Assembly: GCF_002917105.1 (NCBI RefSeq)
Contig: NZ_PQFZ01000002.1
Span: 434,001 to 498,000, forward strand
Source: Allobosea psychrotolerans
Lineage (GTDB): Bacteria > Pseudomonadota > Alphaproteobacteria > Rhizobiales > Beijerinckiaceae
Length of the DNA: 64,000 bases
Direction: 5' to 3'
Below are positions 1-8,567 of this stretch, piece by piece (position 1 is the stretch's first letter; each line of letters starts with the position of its first letter). Under the pieces are notes generated by a model that saw only the letters and a program-made list of their open reading frames with translations, had not been told where the DNA came from and did not search any database. Position numbers and translations under genes: made by a program.

Positions 1-364
1 TATCAAGGCCGATGCGCACCGCCGCCAGCAGCAGATCGTCATTGAAGGGCTTTTCGATGAAGTCGATGGCGCCCTGCTTCATCGCCTCGACCGCAAGTGG
101 CACATCTGCGTGCCCCGTCATAACGATCACGGGCATTGTGAAGCCACGGGCTTTCAGCCGGCGCAGGAACTCGATCCCATCGATGCCCGGCATCCGGACG
201 TCGGTCAGGATACACCCGGTCAATCCATCTTCGACCGTGGCGAGAAACGCGGAGGCCGACTGATGAAGTCGGACGGGCAATCCATCCGATGCAAGAAGGA
301 AAGACAGCGACTGCCGTACGGCCAGATCGTCATCGACGACATGGATGATCGCTTCATTTCCCAT
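1..364 (-). CDS. fixJ: FixJ two-component response regulator (partial, receiver domain only)
   Basis: This is the N-terminal 121 residues of a response regulator whose DNA-binding half lies beyond the left edge. The receiver domain shows the acidic DDD at residues 11-13, the phospho-acceptor Asp55 in the motif [10 protein letters not shown], Thr83 and Lys105 in IEKPFND, which is the FixJ signature. The ATG at 364 overlaps the end of fixL by 11 bases, so the two are translationally coupled. FixJ is phosphorylated by FixL under low oxygen and activates fixK-type and microaerobic genes. The C-terminal LuxR-type HTH cannot be checked here. Confidence 0.93.
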   Translation of the reverse strand, partial: MGNEAIIHVVDDDLAVRQSLSFLLASDGLPVRLHQSASAFLATVEDGLTGCILTDVRMPGIDGIEFLRRLKARGFTMPVIVMTGHADVPLAVEAMKQGAIDFIEKPFNDDLLLAAVRIGLD

Positions 365-1970
365 CGGCCATTTCCTCGGGATCTACAGATCGCAGGGTAA
401 AGCTGAACGTCGTGCCCGTCCCCGGAATGGACGCGACCCAGATGCGGCCACCATGCGACTCAACAATGGTCCGGCAGATCGAGAGGCCAACTCCCATACC
501 CTGTTTCTTTGTCGTCACGAAGGGCTGAAACAGCTGGTCGGCGATATCGGGGGAAATGCCGGCACCGGTATCGGATACCGAAACCTCGACGAGTTTCTCC
601 AAAAGATCGGCTCGTGTTGCGACGACGAGTTCCCGTCGCGATCTGTCCTGCATCGATTCAATGGCATTGCGGATCAGATTCAGGAGAACCTGTTGGATCT
701 GGATGCGATCGACAAGCACCAGGGGCGCGTTCTCGTCGAAGCGATATATGATCCGGACACCCTTCTCCTTGGCCCCCACCAGGGCGAGTGCGCTGGCTTC
801 CTCGATCAGCTTGGGAAGCGCCTCGACCTGCCGCTCGCTTTCGCCCCGCGCCACGAACTCCCGCAAGTGCCGGATGATGTGACCAGCCCGAAGAGCCTGA
901 TCGGCAGCCTGGTTGACGCCGTCGCGCAGGAGCGCAACCTGGTCTCCCTCCATGCGCTGCAGAATGCGGTGGCACCCCTTCAGGTAGTTTGCGATCGCGG
1001 TGAGGGGCTGGTTGATCTCATGGGCGAGCGTCGACGCCATCTCTCCAAGCGCCGTGAAGCGGGACACATGAACGAGTTCGGCCTGAAGCTCCTGGAGACG
1101 CGTCTCGGTCTGCCGCCGTTCCGTCAGATCCCGAATGAACCCGGTGAAGTAGCGGCTGCCGCCTGAGTGCATTTCGCCGACCGACAACTCCATCGGAAAG
1201 GTCGAACCATCCTTGCGCTGGCCGACGACGACGCGACCTGTACCGATGATCCTGCGTTCGCCGGTGGTCAGATAGCGATGCAGGTATCCATCATGCTGCT
1301 CACGATAAGGTCCCGGCATCAAAATCTTGATGTTCTTCCCCACGACCTCTGCCGGCTCGTAACTGAACTGGCGAACCGCTGCCGTGCTGAAGGACTGGAT
1401 TATGCCCTGTTCGTCGATGACGATCATGGCGTCAGGAATAGTCTCCAGAATGGAACGTAGATGGGCTTCGCGCGCTTTGAGCCTGCCTTCGGCAGCCATC
1501 TGCTCGGTGATGTCGCGCATCACCTTGGCGAAGCCGTAAATAGCCCCGGAACGGTCGCGCAACGGCGTGATGGTCACATGCGCGGAAAAGTGCGATCCAT
1601 CCTTGCGGACGCGCAGGCCATATTCCTCGGTCCGCCCGAATTGCCTCGCTTTTCCAAGCTCGGCCTCCGGCTTGCCTGCCGAGATATCGCCGGGCGTGAA
1701 GAAGGTCGAGAAATGCCGGCCAAGCATTTCATTTTCGCGCCATCCGCTGATGCGCTCCGCACCCGCGTTCCAGCTCGCAATCAGGCCGTCCGCATCGATC
1801 ATGAGCAAACCGATATCGGAGACCGCCTCTACGAGAAGCTTTGCGGGAGAAGCGAGCGTCTGAGCCTCGGATCCCGCCTCGGTATCGCTGGCCAAACAAG
1901 TCTCCAATGCCCGGAGTAAAACCGTGTCAGACTGAGCACGGATACTCCAGTGGAATCCGTCGGGCGGCAT
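354..1970 (-). CDS. fixL: FixL oxygen-sensing heme PAS histidine kinase
   Basis: The 538-residue protein has two PAS domains (about 45-160 and 168-285) followed by a histidine kinase. The second PAS matches the FixL heme pocket: His226 in YREQHDGYL is the likely proximal ligand and Arg246 in [10 protein letters not shown] is the likely distal arginine. The H-box His317 lies in [12 protein letters not shown], the N-box is NLIRNAIES, and the G-boxes are SDTGAGI and GMGVGLSI. No membrane segment is visible, so it is probably soluble like the Bradyrhizobium protein. Oxygen bound to heme would inhibit autophosphorylation. It is coupled to fixJ downstream. The start at 1970 is the longest option, and the first 40 residues look poorly conserved. 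Confidence 0.93.
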   Translation of the reverse strand: MPPDGFHWSIRAQSDTVLLRALETCLASDTEAGSEAQTLASPAKLLVEAVSDIGLLMIDADGLIASWNAGAERISGWRENEMLGRHFSTFFTPGDISAGKPEAELGKARQFGRTEEYGLRVRKDGSHFSAHVTITPLRDRSGAIYGFAKVMRDITEQMAAEGRLKAREAHLRSILETIPDAMIVIDEQGIIQSFSTAAVRQFSYEPAEVVGKNIKILMPGPYREQHDGYLHRYLTTGERRIIGTGRVVVGQRKDGSTFPMELSVGEMHSGGSRYFTGFIRDLTERRQTETRLQELQAELVHVSRFTALGEMASTLAHEINQPLTAIANYLKGCHRILQRMEGDQVALLRDGVNQAADQALRAGHIIRHLREFVARGESERQVEALPKLIEEASALALVGAKEKGVRIIYRFDENAPLVLVDRIQIQQVLLNLIRNAIESMQDRSRRELVVATRADLLEKLVEVSVSDTGAGISPDIADQLFQPFVTTKKQGMGVGLSICRTIVESHGGRIWVASIPGTGTTFSFTLRSVDPEEMADGK

Positions 1971-1980
1971 CCGTCAAGCG

Positions 1981-2160
1981 TCAGTCTGTTCTCCGGCAAG
2001 ATCGCAGGCTCGGCACGCTGACGAAGTGCATTCCGATTCCCGGCACGGCTTTGAGCCCGTCGATGCCGATGACGACACCGCACTGCTGCCAGACGGCTTC
2101 ACCATCACCGAAATAGCGACTTCCATCGGCGAATCCGCCGTGACCCAGGCTTGCCCCCAC
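1981..2160 (-). CDS. Possible 59-residue ORF between hemN and fixL
   Basis: A GTG-initiated frame of 59 codons fills the gap between the hemN stop and the fixL start. It is rich in Gly and has a protein-like composition (for example GFADGSRYFGDGEAVW and GIDGLKAVPGIGMHFV). It has no clear Shine-Dalgarno sequence and I recognise no family. It may be a small co-transcribed gene, the remnant of one, or chance. Confidence 0.25.
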   Translation of the reverse strand: MGASLGHGGFADGSRYFGDGEAVWQQCGVVIGIDGLKAVPGIGMHFVSVPSLRSCRRTD

Positions 2161-2167
2161 AGCACAG

Positions 2168-3517
2168 CTAAACTGCTGGCGAGTGCCGGGACATCTGAGA
2201 GACGAAGCGCTGATCGAACGCCGTACTGATCACCCTGACGAGATTTCGGGATGCGGGCGCGACATGAATCCTGGCGCCGTCGCGAACCGCAAGGCCATCC
2301 CGGATCATCGGCTGCAGTCGCCCCAGATCGTCATCCAGCTCTCCGATCTCGAAGCCATGCTGGTGGCAAAGCGCTGCAAGATCGACGCTGAAGTCACATG
2401 TCAGCCGCTCGATGATGCTAGCGCGCAAATTGTCCTGGGGCGTAAGCGGGACACCGCGCGCTGTTGCAAGACGGTCGCTCGACAGGGCCGAACGGTAAGG
2501 CGCAACGGTCGCGGCATTCTGCGCATAGCCTTGAGGCAATCGAGAAATCGCAGAGCTACCGAGACCGATGAGAACCTTTGCGTCATCTGTCGTGTAGCCC
2601 TGGAAATTGCGCCTGAGCTCGCCTGCCCTCGCGCTCCGGCAGAGGGCATCGTCCGGCTTGGCGAAGTGGTCAAGCCCAAGCCGGACATAGCCCGCAGCGA
2701 GGATGCGAGCCGTGGCTGCCTCGAACTGAGCCGAGCGGTCCTCGCTACCGGGCAATGCAGCTTCCGGCAGCAGAGCCTGATGCCGCTTCAGCCACGGCAC
2801 ATGAGCGTAGCCGAACAGCGCAATCCGGTCGGGATCAAGCGACAGGGCCTGATGCACCGTGCTCAGCACATTCGCAACGTTTTGGTGGGGAAGACCATAC
2901 ATCAGGTCGAGATTGAGCCCCTCGACACCGGCGAAGCGGAACCACTCCGCGACGCGCGACGTCAGCTCGAAGGATTGCAGTCGCCGGATCGTCGTCTGGA
3001 CAAGCGGATCGAAACTCTGCACGCCGAGGCTGACGCGGTTGATCCCTGTCTCCGCCAGCGTGGTCGCAAGCGCCGGAGATATCGTTCGTGGATCGACCTC
3101 GATTGCGAGTTCGGCATCGGCCTCGATGTCGAAGCTCTCGCGGATCGCCGCCATCAGCCGCCGGAAGTCGGATGGAGCCAGGATGGTCGGCGTGCCGCCA
3201 CCGAAATGGAGGTGGCTGAGCCGTTTTCGCCCAGGCAAGGCTTTGCCGACCAGTTCCAGCTCGCGCAACAGCAAGGCGAGATAGGCTTGGACCGACGCCG
3301 GGCTGCGCGTCACCGTGGTCTGGCAGCCGCAATAGAGGCAGAGCTCGGCGCAGAACGGCACATGGACATAGACGGAGACCGGCTCGTCGCCGTGGAGTTC
3401 GGAGAGCCAGCTCCGGTACAGCGCGGCATCGACCTCACCGGTGAAATACGGCGCGGTTGGATAGCTGGTGTAGCGCGGCACCTGGCGCGCGGCATAGGAA
3501 GAGGCTTGGCTGGTCAT
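2168..3517 (-). CDS. hemN: Oxygen-independent coproporphyrinogen III dehydrogenase (HemN)
   Basis: This 449-residue radical-SAM enzyme carries the CX3CX2C cluster motif as Cys56, Cys60 and Cys63 in FCAELCLYCGCQT, preceded by the HemN N-terminal signature RYTSYPTAPYF and followed by HFGGGTPTIL. It decarboxylates coproporphyrinogen III to protoporphyrinogen IX without oxygen, which supplies heme for the high-affinity oxidase when HemF cannot work. It lies downstream of a 159-residue unknown gene on the same strand. A FixK/FNR-like half-conserved operator sits 36 bp upstream of the ATG. Confidence 0.95.
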   Translation of the reverse strand: MTSQASSYAARQVPRYTSYPTAPYFTGEVDAALYRSWLSELHGDEPVSVYVHVPFCAELCLYCGCQTTVTRSPASVQAYLALLLRELELVGKALPGRKRLSHLHFGGGTPTILAPSDFRRLMAAIRESFDIEADAELAIEVDPRTISPALATTLAETGINRVSLGVQSFDPLVQTTIRRLQSFELTSRVAEWFRFAGVEGLNLDLMYGLPHQNVANVLSTVHQALSLDPDRIALFGYAHVPWLKRHQALLPEAALPGSEDRSAQFEAATARILAAGYVRLGLDHFAKPDDALCRSARAGELRRNFQGYTTDDAKVLIGLGSSAISRLPQGYAQNAATVAPYRSALSSDRLATARGVPLTPQDNLRASIIERLTCDFSVDLAALCHQHGFEIGELDDDLGRLQPMIRDGLAVRDGARIHVAPASRNLVRVISTAFDQRFVSQMSRHSPAV

Positions 3518-3552
3518 CGCGGCACTCTGCGCATGCCAGCCGGAGGGGCGCC

Positions 3553-3566
3553 TTGATGTGCCGCAA
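3553..3566. promoter_or_regulatory. FixK/FNR-like box upstream of hemN
   Basis: TTGATgtgcCGCAA fits the rhizobial FixK2 pattern TTG(A/C)-N6-(T/G)CAA but only half of the FNR palindrome. It lies between the stop of the 159-residue gene and the hemN ATG. With the usual -41.5 spacing transcription would start at the hemN start codon, implying a nearly leaderless message, so the call is tentative. Confidence 0.45.
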
Positions 3567-3569
3567 ATC

Positions 3570-4049
3570 TCAGGGCTTGCCCCGCATCACCTTGGAAGCC
3601 CGTACCGGGCCGCGCATCTGGACGCGGTCTAAGGCAAAGCCGCGCTGCTCCAGGGCATGCTGGTCCTGACTCCAGATATCGGAGGGCTGCATGTCGATCG
3701 AGATCGACGGCAGCCCCAGCTCCGTGGCCAGATCACGGGCGAAGCTGACGAGAGATTTGACCAAAACGGTGCCGGGCAGCCGCAGCAAAGCGAGCTCCGT
3801 CACCTGCAATGTGGCGTCCCGCCCCAGAGCCTGGACGACGCGAAAAGCAAAGAGGGCATGAATGCAGCCCCTGCGGTCACGCAAGCCGACAATGCCGTCC
3901 CCCCTGCGCCCGGCCCGTATCGCCTCGCGCAGGAACCGCTTCCAGTCATCGAAACCGACCTGGGGATGCGACATCGCAACGAGGCTATAGGCGCTACGCG
4001 CCTGGGCCGGCGTGACCCGGACCGCCTCGAAGATGTCCTGGTCAACCAC
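3570..4049 (-). CDS. Conserved-looking hypothetical protein of the FNR/HemN neighbourhood
   Basis: This 159-residue protein starts with GTG after a GGGAG ribosome-binding site. It is soluble, alternates helix and strand, and ends in a basic tail (VRASKVMRGKP). The layout of the region around residues 60-140 (GCIHALFAFRV, then TELALLRLPG, then LGLPSISIDM) is reminiscent of a GNAT-like fold, but I see no clear acetyl-CoA loop. It is the first gene after the FNR box at 4105-4118 and is transcribed toward hemN, so oxygen-dependent expression is likely. Function unknown. Confidence 0.7.
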   Translation of the reverse strand: MVDQDIFEAVRVTPAQARSAYSLVAMSHPQVGFDDWKRFLREAIRAGRRGDGIVGLRDRRGCIHALFAFRVVQALGRDATLQVTELALLRLPGTVLVKSLVSFARDLATELGLPSISIDMQPSDIWSQDQHALEQRGFALDRVQMRGPVRASKVMRGKP

Positions 4050-4104
4050 CGTGCTGCTCCCGGATAATCATCCGCAGACTGGCTGCCAGGCGTCGCGCCC
4101 TGCA

Positions 4105-4118
4105 TTGATCTGGATCAA
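4105..4118. promoter_or_regulatory. Perfect FNR box between the divergent 159-residue gene and fnr
   Basis: TTGATctggATCAA is a perfect FNR/FixK palindrome. Its centre is about 62 bp from the GTG of the leftward gene and about 91 bp from the fnr start, so it could activate the leftward operon and autoregulate the regulator. Confidence 0.85.
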
Positions 4119-4202
4119 AACCGCGCGCCCGCGGACCGCGTACGCTTCTGCCGATAGTTGAACCGTAGTAATACTCGCGCGTGTTCTCGGAGGTACGCCA
4201 TC

Positions 4203-4922
4203 GTGGATTGTCAGCCATCTGCCTGCGGTGCGGTCACTCCTGTCGAGAACGGCTGCCTGGTGTGCAAGGTTCGCCTTGTCAGCGTGTGCGCATCACTATC
4301 GGTCGATGAACTGCAGATGCTCGAATCCCTGGCTCACGAGACCGTCTTTCCCGCCAAGGAAACGCTATTTACGCAAGGGCAGCCGGCACATTCCGTCTAC
4401 AACATCACGGCCGGCGTGGTGCGGCTCTACAAGCTGCTGCCGGATGGGCGTCGTCAGATCGTCGGCTTCGCTTTGCCCGGCGATTTCCTCGGGCTTGCCA
4501 TGCGGGATTCCTTTGGTTTTTCCGCCGACGCGATCGACACCGTCACCGCCTGCGCTTTCTCGCGTTCGGCCTATTCGGCGCTGGTCGAGGAGAAGCCCCA
4601 TCTGTTGCGGCGCCTGCACCAGTTCGCAACGCATGAACTCACCCTTGCGCAAGAGCAGATGATGCTGCTTGGACGCCGAACCGCCGAGGAGAAGCTTATC
4701 TGCTTCCTGCTCGCCATGCAGGAGCGCTGGGCCAAGCTCAGAAAATCCTCCGTGACCGTGCCTCTGCCGATGAGCCGCCAGGACATCGCCGATTTCCTGG
4801 GTCTGACGATCGAAACCGTCAGCCGAACCTTCACCAAGCTCACTAAGGACAAGACGATCCTGATCGTGCCCGATGGCGTAAGGCTGATGAACCTCGATCA
4901 CATGGTGCGCGTCTCCGCCTGA
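4203..4922 (+). CDS. fnrN: FNR-type oxygen-responsive transcription regulator (FnrN-like)
   Basis: This is a 239-residue Crp/FNR regulator. The GTG at 4203 is chosen because GGAGG lies nine bases upstream; an upstream TTG frame exists but lacks a ribosome-binding site. Four cysteines expected to hold a [4Fe-4S] cluster are visible: Cys18, Cys21 and Cys29 (CLVCKVRLVSVC) and the central Cys117. The recognition helix has Glu204, Ser207 and Arg208 in IETVSRTF, the residues that read TTGAT in FNR. It should dimerise and activate the TTGAT-N4-ATCAA boxes nearby when oxygen is low. The N-terminal cysteines make it FnrN/FnrL-like rather than a cysteine-free FixK. Confidence 0.92.
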   Translation: MDCQPSACGAVTPVENGCLVCKVRLVSVCASLSVDELQMLESLAHETVFPAKETLFTQGQPAHSVYNITAGVVRLYKLLPDGRRQIVGFALPGDFLGLAMRDSFGFSADAIDTVTACAFSRSAYSALVEEKPHLLRRLHQFATHELTLAQEQMMLLGRRTAEEKLICFLLAMQERWAKLRKSSVTVPLPMSRQDIADFLGLTIETVSRTFTKLTKDKTILIVPDGVRLMNLDHMVRVSA

Positions 4923-4959
4923 TTCGCACCGGCGCCGCTCCGCTCTCCTCCCTCAGCGC

Positions 4960-4973
4960 TTGACGTGGATCAA
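4960..4973. promoter_or_regulatory. FNR box upstream of ccoNOQP
   Basis: TTGACgtggATCAA differs at one position from the palindrome. Its centre lies about 68 bp before the ccoN ATG, consistent with a class II FNR site at -41.5 and a short leader. Confidence 0.85.
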
Positions 4974-5034
4974 CGTTTACTCGCGGCAACCCGGCTAAAC
5001 CTCCCACCGAACAGCGCAGAGAGCGGCGCTGACC

Positions 5035-6726
5035 ATGGCATGGGGGCAGCGTATGTCAGCGACAGGGTATCCGATCAGGCGTGCGACGACCGGCGAGTTC
5101 GCCGGCATGCTGATTTCTGCAGCAGCGGTCATGCCCTTCCTGATGGTTGCGGCGCTGACCGACCATAGCGGTTATGCCTTTCACGCCACGCTGGCGATGC
5201 TGGCATCGTTCGCTTCCATCTTCCTGATCGGCAATCGCTGCTTCCGGCCCGGCCAGGTGCCGGCGCCACAGGAGATCAACGGCAAGCCGAACTACAATAT
5301 GGGTCCGGTGAAGTTCGCTACCGTGGCCTCGATGTTCTGGGGCATCGCCGGCTTTACGGTTGGCCTGATCATCGCGCTGCAACTCGCCTTTCCGGCGCTG
5401 AACTTCGACTTGCCTTGGACAAGCTTCGGCCGCCTGCGCCCGCTGCACACCTCGGCCGTGATCTTCGCCTTCGGCGGCAATGTCCTGATCGCAACCTCGT
5501 TCTACGTCGTGCAGCGCACGTCGCGCGCTCGGCTCGCCGGCGACCTTGCGCCCTGGTTCGTGGTGCTCGGCTACAACTTCTTCATCGTCATCGCCGGCAC
5601 CGGCTACCTGCTCGGCATCACCCAGGGCAAGGAATACGCCGAGCCGGAATGGTATGCCGATCTCTGGCTGACCATCGTCTGGGTTACCTATCTGCTGGTC
5701 TTCCTGATGACGCTCGCCAAGCGCAAGGAGCCGCACATCTATGTCGCCAACTGGTTCTATCTCGCCTTCATCCTGACGATCGCCGTCCTGCATCTCGGCA
5801 ACAATCTCGCCTTGCCGGTCTCGGTGCTCTCGCCGAAGTCCTACATCGTCTGGTCGGGCGTGCAGGATGCGATGTTCCAGTGGTGGTACGGCCACAACGC
5901 GGTCGGTTTCTTCCTCACCGCCGGCTTCCTCGCAATCATGTATTACTTCGTGCCCAAGCGCGCGAACCGGCCGGTCTACAGCTATCGGCTCTCGATCATC
6001 CATTTCTGGGCGCTGATCTTCCTCTATATCTGGGCCGGCCCCCACCATCTGCACTACACCGCCCTGCCCGACTGGGCCCAGACGCTCGGCATGACCTTCT
6101 CGATCATGCTCTGGATGCCCTCCTGGGGCGGCATGATCAACGGGCTGATGACGCTGTCCGGCGCCTGGGACAAGCTGCGCACCGACCCCGTGCTGCGGAT
6201 GATGGTGGTCTCGCTCGCCTTCTACGGCATGTCGACCTTCGAGGGGCCGCTGATGTCGATCAAGGCGGTGAACTCACTTTCGCACTATACTGACTGGACA
6301 ATCGGCCACGTCCATTCCGGTGCGCTCGGCTGGGTCGCCTATATCTCCTTCGGCGCAATCTACTGCCTCGTTCCCTGGTTGTGGAACCGGCGCGAACTCT
6401 ACTCGCTCAGGCTGGTCAACTGGCACTTCTGGATCTCGACGCTCGGCATCGTCTTCTACATTTCGGCGATGTGGGTCTCGGGCATCCTCCAGGGTCTGAT
6501 GTGGCGCGCCTACACCTCGCTCGGCTTCCTCGAATACTCCTTCATCGAGACGGTCGAGGCGATGCACCCCTTCTACGTGATCCGGGCACTCGGCGGCGCA
6601 CTCTTCCTGATCGGGGCGCTGATCATGGTCTTCAACCTCTGGATGACGGTGAGGAGCGGGACGGTTGACGTGCCGCAGGCCGATTACGACCACGGCCTCG
6701 CCCCCCAACTCGCCCCCGCCCAGTGA
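5035..6726 (+). CDS. ccoN: cbb3-type cytochrome oxidase subunit I (CcoN/FixN)
   Basis: This 563-residue polytopic protein is the catalytic heme-copper subunit. Likely ligands are His138 (low-spin heme b, in [15 protein letters not shown]), His287 (CuB, in WWYGHNAVG), His337 and His338 (CuB, in [15 protein letters not shown]), and His425 and His427 (hemes, in [13 protein letters not shown]). It reduces O2 at very low concentration and pumps protons across the inner membrane. It is the first gene of ccoNOQP, 62 bp after an FNR box. The length is a little above the usual ~540 because of an extended N-terminus. An internal ATG at residue 7 is also possible. Confidence 0.97.
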   Translation: MAWGQRMSATGYPIRRATTGEFAGMLISAAAVMPFLMVAALTDHSGYAFHATLAMLASFASIFLIGNRCFRPGQVPAPQEINGKPNYNMGPVKFATVASMFWGIAGFTVGLIIALQLAFPALNFDLPWTSFGRLRPLHTSAVIFAFGGNVLIATSFYVVQRTSRARLAGDLAPWFVVLGYNFFIVIAGTGYLLGITQGKEYAEPEWYADLWLTIVWVTYLLVFLMTLAKRKEPHIYVANWFYLAFILTIAVLHLGNNLALPVSVLSPKSYIVWSGVQDAMFQWWYGHNAVGFFLTAGFLAIMYYFVPKRANRPVYSYRLSIIHFWALIFLYIWAGPHHLHYTALPDWAQTLGMTFSIMLWMPSWGGMINGLMTLSGAWDKLRTDPVLRMMVVSLAFYGMSTFEGPLMSIKAVNSLSHYTDWTIGHVHSGALGWVAYISFGAIYCLVPWLWNRRELYSLRLVNWHFWISTLGIVFYISAMWVSGILQGLMWRAYTSLGFLEYSFIETVEAMHPFYVIRALGGALFLIGALIMVFNLWMTVRSGTVDVPQADYDHGLAPQLAPAQ

Positions 6727-6737
6727 GGAAATCAGCC

Positions 6738-7508
6738 ATGTCGAGCATTGACGCCAGCGCCCCCCGGTCGCGCCAGTCCCGTTGGTTGAAGCACAAGATC
6801 TTCGAGACGAACTCGATCATCCTGATCATCGGCGTGCTGCTGGTGATCTCGATCGGCGGTCTCGTCGAGATCGCACCGCTCTTCTACCTGAAGAACACCA
6901 TCGAGAAGGTCGAGGGCATGCGGCCCTACACGCCGCTCGAAATCGCCGGCCGCGCGATCTATGTGCGCGAGGGCTGCTATCTCTGCCACAGCCAGATGAT
7001 CCGGCCGCTGCGCGACGAGATCGAGCGCTACGGGCACTACTCGCTCGCCGCCGAGAGCATGTATGACAAGCCCTTCCAATGGGGCTCCAAGCGCACCGGG
7101 CCGGACCTCGCCCGCGTCGGCGGCAAATATTCCGACGAATGGCATGCCGGCCATCTTGCCGATCCCCGTTCGCTGGTGCCGCAATCGATCATGCCGGGCT
7201 ATCCGTTCCTGGCCCGGACCGAACTGGCCTTTGCCGACATCGCTGCCGAACTGCGCGCCAATCGCGGCGGCGGCGTGCCCTATACCGACGAGATGATCGC
7301 CCAGGCGATGACGGACCTGAAGGCGCAGGCGACACCCGACCATCCCGGGCAAAGCGCGCTCGAGGCCCGCTATCCCAAGGTCCAGGCTCGGGACTTCGAC
7401 GGCAATCCGGCCCGCATCAGCGAGGCCGATGCCTTGATCGCCTATCTCCAGGTGCTCGGCACGCTCGTCGATTTCAAGCTTTACGACGACAAAGCCAACA
7501 TCCGCTGA
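6738..7508 (+). CDS. ccoO: cbb3-type cytochrome oxidase mono-heme subunit II (CcoO/FixO)
   Basis: The 256-residue protein has one N-terminal membrane anchor (about residues 26-50) and a single c-type heme site, CYLCH at residues 80-84. A Met in [10 protein letters not shown] is the probable axial ligand. The ATG at 6738 is preferred over an upstream GTG overlapping ccoN because GAGGAA precedes it. It passes electrons from CcoP to the CcoN heme groups. It follows ccoN by 11 bases. Confidence 0.96.
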   Translation: MSSIDASAPRSRQSRWLKHKIFETNSIILIIGVLLVISIGGLVEIAPLFYLKNTIEKVEGMRPYTPLEIAGRAIYVREGCYLCHSQMIRPLRDEIERYGHYSLAAESMYDKPFQWGSKRTGPDLARVGGKYSDEWHAGHLADPRSLVPQSIMPGYPFLARTELAFADIAAELRANRGGGVPYTDEMIAQAMTDLKAQATPDHPGQSALEARYPKVQARDFDGNPARISEADALIAYLQVLGTLVDFKLYDDKANIR

Positions 7509-7519
7509 GCGAGGTCATC

Positions 7520-7675
7520 ATGGACACGACCTATCAATGGCTCGCGAGCTTCGCCCAGTCGGCCGGGCTGCTCTATTTCGTCGGCATCTTCGTCAGCGTC
7601 TGCGCTTACGCCTTCTGGCCGAAGAACCGGGCCCGCTTCGAACAGGCGGCACACACTCCGCTGCAAGAGGACTGA
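7520..7675 (+). CDS. ccoQ: cbb3-type cytochrome oxidase subunit CcoQ/FixQ
   Basis: This 51-residue single-span membrane protein has the typical CcoQ layout: a hydrophobic segment (about 16-32) followed by FWPKNRARFEQAA. GAGG precedes the ATG. CcoQ stabilises the CcoNOP complex. It lies between ccoO and ccoP with gaps of a few bases. Confidence 0.93.
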   Translation: MDTTYQWLASFAQSAGLLYFVGIFVSVCAYAFWPKNRARFEQAAHTPLQED

Positions 7676-7678
7676 GCG

Positions 7679-8566
7679 ATGGATCAGGCTCACAAGGACG
7701 ACCACGAGGTCGATCACGTCACCGGCACAGCTACGACCGGGCATGAATGGGATGGCATCCGCGAGCTCAACACGCCGTTGCCGCGGTGGTGGCTCAACAT
7801 CTTCTACGCCACCATCATCTGGTCCTTCGGTTACTGGGTCGTCTATCCGGCCTGGCCGCTGATCAGCACGACGACCAAGGGCGTCATCGGCTATGCGACA
7901 CGCCTGGATGTCGAGACCGACCTGTCCGCGCTGCGGGTGTTTCGCGCCACCCAGACGCAAGGACTCGCCGACGCGTCCCTGGAGCAGATCAAGGCCGATC
8001 CGTCGCTGTTTCGCATCGCCATGGCCCAGGGCAAGGCGGCCTTCGGTGACAATTGCGCGGCCTGCCACGGCGTCGGCGGAGCCGGTTCGAAGGGCTACCC
8101 CAACCTGAACGACGATGACTGGCTCTGGGGCGGCTCGCTCGCCGCGATCCAGACGACGCTGCAGCACGGCGTCCGCGTCGCGACCGATAACGAGACGCGC
8201 GTCAGCCCGATGCCTGCCTTCGGCCGCGACGGCATCCTCAAGCGCGACGAGATCAACGCGGTCGCCAACCATGTCCGCGTACTGGCGGGCCTGCCGACGG
8301 AAGCGAAGGCCGACCTCGCCAAGGGCCGGGCGATCTTCGAGCAGAACTGTGCCGCCTGTCATGGCCCCGCCGGCAAGGGCAATCAGGAACTCGGAGCGCC
8401 GAACCTGACCGATGCGATCACGCTCTATGGCATGGACTTGGCGTCGCTGACCGAGACCATCACCAACAGCCGCGGCGGCGTGATGCCGGCCTGGGGTGCC
8501 CGCCTCGACGCCACGACGATCAAGGCGCTGACGGTCTATGTCCACTCGCTTGGCGGAGGCCAGTGA
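7679..8566 (+). CDS. ccoP: cbb3-type cytochrome oxidase di-heme subunit III (CcoP/FixP)
   Basis: The 295-residue protein has an N-terminal cytoplasmic stretch, one membrane span (about 39-62) and two cytochrome c domains with CAACH motifs at residues 126-130 and 224-228. Length and layout match CcoP. It accepts electrons from the bc1 complex through a soluble or membrane cytochrome c and delivers them to CcoO. It starts three bases after the ccoQ stop. Confidence 0.96.
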   Translation: MDQAHKDDHEVDHVTGTATTGHEWDGIRELNTPLPRWWLNIFYATIIWSFGYWVVYPAWPLISTTTKGVIGYATRLDVETDLSALRVFRATQTQGLADASLEQIKADPSLFRIAMAQGKAAFGDNCAACHGVGGAGSKGYPNLNDDDWLWGGSLAAIQTTLQHGVRVATDNETRVSPMPAFGRDGILKRDEINAVANHVRVLAGLPTEAKADLAKGRAIFEQNCAACHGPAGKGNQELGAPNLTDAITLYGMDLASLTETITNSRGGVMPAWGARLDATTIKALTVYVHSLGGGQ

Positions 8567-8567
8567 G

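Noticed and set aside
2183..3556. 457-codon plus-strand frame over hemN
   Set aside because: hemN on the other strand has unmistakable radical-SAM motifs, while this frame has none.
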